Assembly (NCBI GenBank): GCA_045536015.1
Contig: JAZSMS010000065.1
Location: 1-11,582 of the forward strand
Origin: JAZSMS01 sp045536015
GTDB lineage: Bacteria; Bacillota; Clostridia; Christensenellales; QALW01
Length of the DNA: 11,582 nt
Direction of reading: 5' to 3'
The notes under the pieces are model-generated. The model did not search any database. It was given only the letters and a program-made list of their open reading frames with translations, and was not told where the DNA came from. The translations under genes and the position numbers were made by a program. Below are positions 5,536 through 11,582 of this stretch, piece by piece. Positions within the stretch are counted from its first letter, which is position 1. Every line of letters begins with the position of its first letter.

Positions 5536-7935
5536 ATGCCACTTGTTTTAAAGCCGCAAAAGAGAATATCACAGATAGATTTTGACGCAGTTGAAGAAAT
5601 TGCGCAAAAGCTTTCGGTAAGCAAACTGTTTGCGCAGGTGCTTTATAACCGCGGCTTTGTTACGCCCAAAGCTTGCCAAGAATTTTTGCAGGCAGATGCT
5701 TGTATGCACGATCCGTTTTCGATGCTTAATATGGATATTGCTTGCGAAAAAATAAAAAGTACTGTGCTTGGCGGCGGAAAAATTTGTGTTTTTGGTGATT
5801 ATGACGTAGACGGCGTTTGCGCCTGCACAATTTTAGTAAATGCCATAAAGCTTTTAGGCGGATGCGCAGAGCCCTATATTCCTAGCAGACACGACGAAGG
5901 CTACGGCTTAAACGAAAAGGCACTTGATAGCATTTTTGCGCGTGGCATAGCGCTTGTTGTTACTGTTGACTGCGGAATTGCTTCGGCAGAGCTTATAAAA
6001 AAGCAAACTGAAAAAGGCAGAGAGATAATTGTTACCGACCATCACGCAATTCAGGAAAAAATTCCCGATTGTATAGTGCTTAAACCGGGTCAGCCCGGCG
6101 ACCAGTATAAAAACCCAAATCTTTGCGGTGCAGGAATAGCGTTTAAGCTTGCGCAGGCTCTTATCGGCGAAAAGGCACAAGAGCTTATTGACCACGCCTG
6201 CGTTGCTACGGTTGCGGATATTGTTCCATTGACGGACGAAAACCGCGCAATAGTAAAAAAAGGGCTTGAACGCTTTAACTTGAGCCCGCGCGCTTGTTAT
6301 AGCGAGCTTTTGCTTGAAGCAGGCTTTAAAGGCAAAATAACGTCGCAGACTATCGGCTTTACTATTGCCCCACGGATAAACGCCGCAGGAAGAATGGCGG
6401 AGGCAAGCGAGGCATATCAGCTTTTAAATGATGAAAAAAATACACGCGCTTTGGCAAAAAGACTTAACGAGCTTAATGCGTTAAGACAAGAAAAAGAAAA
6501 AGAAATTTTTAATTTTGCAAAAGAACAGATTGTAAGCACAAATCAGCACCGCGAAAAGAAGATTTTAATAGCATTTGGTGCAGGCTGGGACGACGGTGTT
6601 ATAGGTATTTGTGCATCAAGGCTTGTTGAAGAATTCCACCGTCCTACTATTGTTTTTTCGGTGGACGGCACAATAGCAAAGGGGTCCGCACGAAGTGTTG
6701 AAGGAATCGATATTTTTGATTTACTTTCTTGTGCAAAACACATTTTGCTTCAGTTTGGCGGACACTCGATGGCAGCAGGAATGTCGGTTGAAATAAATAA
6801 AATTCAACACCTTCACGAGTTTTTAGACCAATATATAAAAGAAAATTACGAAAACAAACTTTTTTATCCCGTTTCGCGCTATGATGCAAAGGCGCGCATT
6901 AGTGAGATAACCCTTGATTTTTGCAAAGAAATAGAGCTTTTAGAGCCCTTTGGGTGCGCTAACCCCGAAATAACACTTAGGATAGATAACTGTATTTTAG
7001 GCGGTGCAAAGGTTATAGGTGCAAACGAAAATCATTTAAAGTTTTATATTCAGGATGATTTTTCAAGGGTAAGTGCAATATCATTTAATTATAAAAAGCA
7101 CGAGTGCGATTATTTTAATTCTTCGCGACTATCGTGTATAGTTAAACCCGAGGTAAACGTTTGGCAAAATAACCAAAGCGTAAACTTAAAGGTAAGTAAT
7201 GCAAAGCCGATAGAAAATATACGTGCACTTGACTATGCACAAGAGCTTACAAGCGCATTTTTTGATCAGCTTGCATATAAAAAAGACGGTAGTGCAAAAG
7301 TAGAATATTTTGCCGACCATGAGGAATTTGCATATTTTGTTGCCGATAATGACGAAATTTCGGGCACGCTTATAGTGTGCAATCATCCCGAATATTCTTT
7401 AAGCTGTGTTAGAGTAATAGAAGAAGAGGCGCCTCGCTTTGACGTTTCTATAGGTGCACCCATAAGCCTTTTAAACGGCTATAATTCGCTTGTGCTTGCA
7501 CCGGATGAAAATGCTTTTGATTTTTCGCCGTTTTCTACGATAATTGTCTATGGGCTTATAAATTCGGGCTATGCAGATATGCTTGCAAAAAAAGCACCAC
7601 ATGCAAAAATTTATGCGCTTGCAGGCGATAGGCAAATGTTTAATAGTATTTTTGAAGAGTTTAAGCAATTCTCGCGTGACGAAATGCTTAAAGCATATAA
7701 GGCTATTTGTTTTGGCGTAGGCAAGTATGCAACTAAAAAGGATGCAATAAAAAGTATTGCAAAACAAAGTGGATTAAATATGCCACTTGTTTCGGTAGCC
7801 TTTACGGTGTTTGAAGAACTTGGCTTTATTAAGAGCGAGGCTAAAAAAGAATTTGTTTTACTTGCGGAAAAAAATCCGCCAAAGCGAAAGCTTGAAGAAA
7901 GTAAATTTTACATTGATATTTTAAAATGTTTTTAG
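5536..7935 (+). CDS. recJ: Single-stranded-DNA-specific 5'-3' exonuclease RecJ
   Basis: RecJ degrades single-stranded DNA 5' to 3' in recombination and mismatch or base-excision repair, using two metal ions. The 799-aa protein has the full DHH-family set: D-Y-D-V-D-G with Asp 88, 90 and 92; V-D-C-G (144-147); D-H-H (168-170); T-V-A-D-I-V-P-L (225-232); and A-P-R-I-N-A-A-G-R-M (278-287). The DHHA1 domain carries G-W-D-D-G-V-I-G-I (350-358) and the G-G-H-S-M-A-A-G motif (408-415). A middle OB-like domain (about 460-570) and a long C-terminal region (about 590-790), typical of Firmicutes RecJ, follow. I chose the ATG at 5536, with GGGGA 6 nt upstream. A longer reading from TTG at 5476 would start before the intercistronic hairpin and has no good ribosome site. 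rel starts 9 bp after the stop codon. Confidence 0.95.
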   Translation: MPLVLKPQKRISQIDFDAVEEIAQKLSVSKLFAQVLYNRGFVTPKACQEFLQADACMHDPFSMLNMDIACEKIKSTVLGGGKICVFGDYDVDGVCACTILVNAIKLLGGCAEPYIPSRHDEGYGLNEKALDSIFARGIALVVTVDCGIASAELIKKQTEKGREIIVTDHHAIQEKIPDCIVLKPGQPGDQYKNPNLCGAGIAFKLAQALIGEKAQELIDHACVATVADIVPLTDENRAIVKKGLERFNLSPRACYSELLLEAGFKGKITSQTIGFTIAPRINAAGRMAEASEAYQLLNDEKNTRALAKRLNELNALRQEKEKEIFNFAKEQIVSTNQHREKKILIAFGAGWDDGVIGICASRLVEEFHRPTIVFSVDGTIAKGSARSVEGIDIFDLLSCAKHILLQFGGHSMAAGMSVEINKIQHLHEFLDQYIKENYENKLFYPVSRYDAKARISEITLDFCKEIELLEPFGCANPEITLRIDNCILGGAKVIGANENHLKFYIQDDFSRVSAISFNYKKHECDYFNSSRLSCIVKPEVNVWQNNQSVNLKVSNAKPIENIRALDYAQELTSAFFDQLAYKKDGSAKVEYFADHEEFAYFVADNDEISGTLIVCNHPEYSLSCVRVIEEEAPRFDVSIGAPISLLNGYNSLVLAPDENAFDFSPFSTIIVYGLINSGYADMLAKKAPHAKIYALAGDRQMFNSIFEEFKQFSRDEMLKAYKAICFGVGKYATKKDAIKSIAKQSGLNMPLVSVAFTVFEELGFIKSEAKKEFVLLAEKNPPKRKLEESKFYIDILKCF

Positions 7936-7944
7936 AGGACTTTT

Positions 7945-10095
7945 ATGGATTCGTTGTTTCAACTTATTCAAAAACAATATAGCGAAGAAGAACAACAAAA
8001 AATTCTTGCGGCTCACGCTCTGGCAGCAGAGGCACACGCAGGACAAAAGCGCGAATCGGGTGAAGAATATATAACGCACCCCGAAAACGTTGCGCTTATC
8101 TTGGCACGCTTAGGAATGGACTATGAGACGATTTGTGCCGCGCTTTTGCACGATGTTGTTGAAGATACCTCCGTTTCGGAGCAGGAGTTAAAAGAAAAAT
8201 TCGGTACCGCGGTAGCCGATATTGTTCAAGGCGTAACAAAGCTTAATAAAATTCAGTTTGCCTCACGCGAGGAGGCTCAAGCCGAGAACTTAAGAAAAAT
8301 GTTTTTGGCAATGTCGCAGGACATTAGAGTCATTTTAGTTAAGCTTGCCGACAGACTTCATAATATGAAAACGCTTGATTGTTGCGAAGAACACAAGCAA
8401 AAGCGCATAGCAAAGGAAACGCTTGATATCTATGCTCCCCTTGCCAACAGACTTGGTATTTATCAAATTAAATGGCAACTTGAGGATTTATGCTTAAAAT
8501 ATATGAACCCCGACGAGTTTAATTATATTGAAAGTGCAATTTCTCTAGAACGCGAGCAACGGACAAAAAATATAGAAGAGATTATCGAGACCGTTACAAA
8601 AACACTAGAAGAAAATAAAATAAACGCAAAGGTATACGGCAGAGCAAAGCATTATTACAGCGTTTATAAAAAAATGAAGCAGCAGGGTAGTGATAGCATC
8701 GACCGCATTTATGATTTAAGTGCGGTACGCGTAATAGTAGAAACTATTCACGATTGTTACGAGGCACTTGGTGCTATGCATAGCGAGTTTATCCCTATGC
8801 CGGGCAGGTTTAAGGATTATATTGCTATGCCAAAGGCAAATATGTATCAGTCGCTTCACACAACCGTTATAGGTAAAAACGGCGAGCCTTTTGAAATACA
8901 AATTCGTACGCGAGAGATGCACAATACTGCTGAATACGGTATTGCGGCGCATTGGAAATATAAAGAAGGCAAAACTACCAGCACGCTTTCTTCGGGTGAA
9001 GAAAAGCTTAGCTGGCTTAGAAAAATGATGGCCTTTGAAATTGAAACTGACGACAGTGCAGAGTTTATTGACGTTGTTAAAACAGAACTTTTTAACGATG
9101 AAGTATTTGTATTTACCCCAAAGGGTGACGTTAAAAGCTTGCCTATGGGATCTAATCCGCTTGACTTTGCGTACGCGGTGCACTCGTCGGTAGGTCACAG
9201 ATGTATCGGTGCAAAGATAAACGGCAGAATAGTTAATATTGATACAAAGCTTAAAAATGGCGATATAGTCGAAATTTTAACTGCTTCAAAAAATGCAAAT
9301 CACGGTCCAAGTCGCGATTGGCTTAATATCGTTCACACAAACGAAGCAAAAACAAAAATCAAGGGTTGGTTTAAGAAAGAACTTCGTCAAGAAAATATCG
9401 AAACGGGCAAAAATATGCTTGAAAAAGAAGCAAAACGTCTTGGCTATTCCTTTAGTGCGCTTATGCGCCAAGAGTGGCTTGAAGCAATTTTTAAACGCTA
9501 TAAAATTCAGTCAATGGATGATTTACTTGCTTCGGTTGGCTATGGCGGATTGAGTGTGCATCAAATTTTGCCCAAGCTTGTAGAAGAATATAAAAAGGGC
9601 GAAAAAATGCCTGTCCTTGATGAAAAACCTAAAGAAAAAGCTAAAAAGCAAAAATCAAGCAACGGCGTTATTGTTAAGGGCGAAAGCAATATGCTTGTGC
9701 GTTTTGCACAGTGCTGTGCGCCTGTTCCGGGCGACGAAATTGTAGGCTATATTACGCGCGGGCGCGGTGTTTCGGTTCATAGGCGCGATTGCGCTAATCT
9801 GTCGGGCTTTGAGCACGAGAGAGAAATAGAGGTTCATTGGGACCTTGAGGCCGATAGTAATTACGTTGCCAATATTCAAATTCATTCTTATGACCGCGCA
9901 GGTATGATTATGGAAATTTCAAACGCTATATTTAACTGCAAATCGGATATTGCTTCGCTTAACATCGTAGCAAAAGAGGGAATTGGTACGATAAATGCAG
10001 GCATACGAATTTCAAGCGCAGAACAGCTTGATAGCGTTATAACAAAAATAAAGCAGATAAAGGGTATTATTGAGGTTCATCGAACAAATCAATAG
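7945..10095 (+). CDS. rel: Bifunctional (p)ppGpp synthetase/hydrolase Rel
   Basis: This enzyme makes (p)ppGpp from ATP and GTP or GDP during starvation and also degrades it, controlling the stringent response. The 716-aa protein shows all the long-RSH domains in order. The hydrolase domain has H45, H69-D70 and D136 in K-L-A-D-R-L-H-N, so hydrolysis should be active. The synthetase domain contains G-R-A-K-H-Y-Y-S (232-239), R-F-K-D-Y-I (288-293), Y-Q-S-L-H-T (301-306) and E-I-Q-I-R-T (317-322). A TGS domain spans about 384-447. A Cys/His zinc-finger-like domain has C590, C591, H612 and C616. An ACT domain spans about 645-714. The R-F-K-D signature is the form found in bifunctional enzymes. The ribosome site AGAGGA overlaps the recJ stop codon, with 5 nt to the ATG. 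The apt gene that often sits between recJ and rel in Firmicutes is not here. Confidence 0.97.
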   Translation: MDSLFQLIQKQYSEEEQQKILAAHALAAEAHAGQKRESGEEYITHPENVALILARLGMDYETICAALLHDVVEDTSVSEQELKEKFGTAVADIVQGVTKLNKIQFASREEAQAENLRKMFLAMSQDIRVILVKLADRLHNMKTLDCCEEHKQKRIAKETLDIYAPLANRLGIYQIKWQLEDLCLKYMNPDEFNYIESAISLEREQRTKNIEEIIETVTKTLEENKINAKVYGRAKHYYSVYKKMKQQGSDSIDRIYDLSAVRVIVETIHDCYEALGAMHSEFIPMPGRFKDYIAMPKANMYQSLHTTVIGKNGEPFEIQIRTREMHNTAEYGIAAHWKYKEGKTTSTLSSGEEKLSWLRKMMAFEIETDDSAEFIDVVKTELFNDEVFVFTPKGDVKSLPMGSNPLDFAYAVHSSVGHRCIGAKINGRIVNIDTKLKNGDIVEILTASKNANHGPSRDWLNIVHTNEAKTKIKGWFKKELRQENIETGKNMLEKEAKRLGYSFSALMRQEWLEAIFKRYKIQSMDDLLASVGYGGLSVHQILPKLVEEYKKGEKMPVLDEKPKEKAKKQKSSNGVIVKGESNMLVRFAQCCAPVPGDEIVGYITRGRGVSVHRRDCANLSGFEHEREIEVHWDLEADSNYVANIQIHSYDRAGMIMEISNAIFNCKSDIASLNIVAKEGIGTINAGIRISSAEQLDSVITKIKQIKGIIEVHRTNQ

Positions 10096-10103
10096 GAGTA
10101 AAA

Positions 10104-10553
10104 ATGAGAGCAGTAGTTCAAAGGGTCAAAGAGGCTTCGGTTACGATAGACGGAAAAGAAGTTTCGCGTATAGGTAAAGGGTTGATGGTGCTGTTAGGCA
10201 TTACCGAAACCGATACCGAAAAGGATATAGAATATATTTGCGAAAAGGTTATAAACCTGCGCATTTTTGAAGATGCGGAAGAAAAAATGAATTTATCGCT
10301 TTTTGACGTTGAGGGCGAAGTAATGCTTGTTTCGCAATTTACGCTTTATGGTGATGCGCGCAAGGGCAGAAGGCCTTCGTTTATTCAGGCGGCAAGACCT
10401 GAAATTTCGCGTCCCATCTACGAAAAGACTATAGAATTATTTAAACAAAAGGGCGTTAAAATAGCGTGTGGCGAGTTTGGCGCTGATATGCTTGTTGATA
10501 TTAAAAATGATGGCCCTTGCACAATTTTACTAGAAAGTGATAGATTGTTTTAA
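10104..10553 (+). CDS. dtd: D-aminoacyl-tRNA deacylase
   Basis: Dtd hydrolyses D-amino acids (and glycine wrongly loaded on tRNA-Ala) from tRNA, protecting translation. The 149-aa protein is full length for the family and begins with the typical M-R-A-V-V-Q-R-V. It carries both active-site motifs: S-Q-F-T-L (77-81), and N-D-G-P-C-T (135-140) with the Gly-cisPro pair at 137-138 that enforces chiral proofreading. Position 139 is Cys, where many homologues have Val. AGGAG overlaps the rel stop codon and lies 5 nt before the ATG. The stop codon overlaps the start of the next gene by one base. The pairing rel-dtd is common across Firmicutes and beyond. Confidence 0.97.
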   Translation: MRAVVQRVKEASVTIDGKEVSRIGKGLMVLLGITETDTEKDIEYICEKVINLRIFEDAEEKMNLSLFDVEGEVMLVSQFTLYGDARKGRRPSFIQAARPEISRPIYEKTIELFKQKGVKIACGEFGADMLVDIKNDGPCTILLESDRLF

Positions 10554-11164
10554 TGGAATTAATTAAACTTTATACAGGTCCGCTTGAGATAAATACGTAT
10601 TTGCTTATTTCTAAAAATAAGGCACTTGTTATTGATCCGGGCGGTGATGAACAAAAAATTTGCGATGCAGCTAAAAGCAAAAATGCTTGCATAGAAAAAG
10701 TGCTTTTAACTCACGGACATTTTGACCATATCGGTGCGGTAAGCGCACTTCAGAAAATGGGCGCGCAAATTTTTATTGGCGCAGAAGATGCCGAAATGCT
10801 GGAAAGTAATACTAAAAATTTAGGCAAGTATTTTGGTATGCCGGTTGAGACCTGCTCTGCAGACGTACTGCTTTACGGCGGCGAAGAAATTTTGCTTGGT
10901 GATGAAAAAATAACAGTAATAGCAACACCCGGACATTCTAAGGGTGGAATGTGCTATTTAACAGAATTAGGTGTTTTTACGGGGGATACGCTTTTTTGTT
11001 CGTCTATCGGCAGAACTGACTTTCCGCATAGCAACTTTGATACTTTGATTAACTCTATAAAGCAAAAGCTATTTGTTCTTGAAAAAAGCACGCGCGTTTT
11101 TCCGGGACACGAGATAGAAACAACAATAGAAAATGAGATTAAATTTAATCCTCTTGTAAGATAA
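10553..11164 (+). CDS. Metallo-beta-lactamase fold hydrolase (glyoxalase II-like)
   Basis: The 203-aa protein has a complete di-metal site: H54-G-H56-F-D58-H59, H128 in T-P-G-H-S-K-G-G, D145 in F-T-G-D-T-L-F, and H186 in F-P-G-H. The short length and the motif spacing fit the small hydroxyacylglutathione-hydrolase-like subgroup. True glyoxalase II is about 250 residues with an extra C-terminal substrate domain that is absent here, so the physiological thioester or other substrate is unknown. The ATG overlaps the dtd stop codon as TAATG and has no clear Shine-Dalgarno sequence, so it probably depends on reinitiation after dtd. hemZ begins one base after its stop codon. This gene is regularly found between dtd and hemZ in Clostridia. 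Confidence 0.92.
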   Translation: MELIKLYTGPLEINTYLLISKNKALVIDPGGDEQKICDAAKSKNACIEKVLLTHGHFDHIGAVSALQKMGAQIFIGAEDAEMLESNTKNLGKYFGMPVETCSADVLLYGGEEILLGDEKITVIATPGHSKGGMCYLTELGVFTGDTLFCSSIGRTDFPHSNFDTLINSIKQKLFVLEKSTRVFPGHEIETTIENEIKFNPLVR

Positions 11165-11165
11165 T

Positions 11166-11582
11166 ATGAAGTTAAAAACAAACGCTCCTGCTTATTATAA
11201 CGATATAAGCGAAAGCATAAGGGCATTTATTGATGAAAAACAAATAGAGCTTGTTAGTGAAAACGAAGATTTTTTGGTTTTGCTGCAAAATGAAAACGGC
11301 ATCAGCGCAACTGCACAGTATAACGGCATAACCGAAAGCTTTTTAGAGGACGAGCTTGCCACTAACGAACTTAGCGCAAAACGTCTTGAAAAGCATGCAG
11401 TAAAAATGGCAACGTATTTAGTGTTAAGAAAAGCACTTAACAAAGAATTGCCTTGGGGTGCGCTTACGGGCATCAGACCGACAAAACTTGTGCGCGAATT
11501 TTCGCAAAATACCGAAGAAATTTTAAAGCAAAGATATGACCTTCCTTTTAACAAAACACGCCTTTTAAAGACGGTTTGCGCT
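11166..11582 (+). CDS. hemZ: HemZ-type coproporphyrinogen dehydrogenase-like radical SAM protein (N-terminal part, truncated by window edge)
   Basis: 139 residues are visible; the frame is open to the right edge. The segment L-P-W-G-A-L-T-G-I-R-P-T-K-L-V (positions about 95-109) is the characteristic signature of HemZ proteins in Bacillus and Clostridia, preceding the radical SAM domain. The C-x-x-x-C-x-x-C cluster-binding motif lies beyond the window, so the catalytic part cannot be confirmed. HemZ is annotated as oxygen-independent coproporphyrinogen III oxidase, but many Clostridia that carry it lack a full haem pathway, so the true reaction may differ. The ATG lies one base after the preceding stop codon without a clear ribosome site, suggesting translational coupling. 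Confidence 0.88.
   Translation, partial: MKLKTNAPAYYNDISESIRAFIDEKQIELVSENEDFLVLLQNENGISATAQYNGITESFLEDELATNELSAKRLEKHAVKMATYLVLRKALNKELPWGALTGIRPTKLVREFSQNTEEILKQRYDLPFNKTRLLKTVCA

Noticed and set aside
8716..9198. 160-aa open frame on the minus strand
   Set aside because: It lies wholly within rel, whose synthetase domain motifs are intact in the plus-strand frame. It has no ribosome site and is rich in Arg, Lys and Phe, as expected of a shadow frame.
1..11582. CRISPR array, transposon, phage or defence system
   Set aside because: No direct-repeat array, transposase, integrase or known defence genes are seen; apart from one orphan lipoprotein the genes are conserved housekeeping functions.

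Overview
The window looks like a chromosomal housekeeping stretch from a low-to-moderate G+C Firmicute, most likely an uncultured member of the Clostridia. The reasons are AGGAG-type ribosome binding sites, near-perfect sigma-A promoters (TTGACA-17-TATAAT), standard stop codons including TGA, a YlmH-type S4 protein, RecJ with the long Firmicutes-type C-terminus, a bifunctional Rel, a TIGR04086-type membrane protein and HemZ. The gene order secD-secF-recJ-rel-dtd-metallohydrolase-hemZ is a known Clostridia arrangement.

Region 1 (1-1745, minus strand): cca (tRNA nucleotidyltransferase) followed by the 5' part of a ylmH-like gene that runs off the left edge. They form one transcription unit, driven by a promoter at 1718-1745 placed so close to the cca start that the mRNA may be leaderless.

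Region 2 (1760-2017, plus strand): a back-to-back consensus promoter drives a two-gene tRNA operon, tRNA-Val(UAC) and tRNA-Asp(GUC). Both genes encode CCA, and a strong intrinsic terminator closes the operon.

Region 3 (2085-2779): a monocistronic unit with its own promoter and terminator. It encodes an unrecognised 186-aa lipoprotein, and its G+C is about 31% by hand count, below the neighbours.

Region 4 (2829-11582, plus strand): a small four-helix membrane protein (TIGR04086/DUF3792 type), then a promoter and a long colinear cluster. The cluster is secD, secF, an intercistronic terminator-like hairpin, recJ, rel, dtd, a glyoxalase II-like hydrolase, and hemZ cut by the right edge. From recJ onward the genes are nearly touching or overlapping, as in a translationally coupled operon.

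No mobile element, CRISPR array or defence system is visible. The most unusual point is that SecD and SecF are recognisable by architecture but have lost the hallmark motifs that carry the proton-relay residues in characterised SecDF. No yajC is present beside them. Other points worth checking are the leaderless cca candidate, the orphan lipoprotein and the secF-recJ hairpin.
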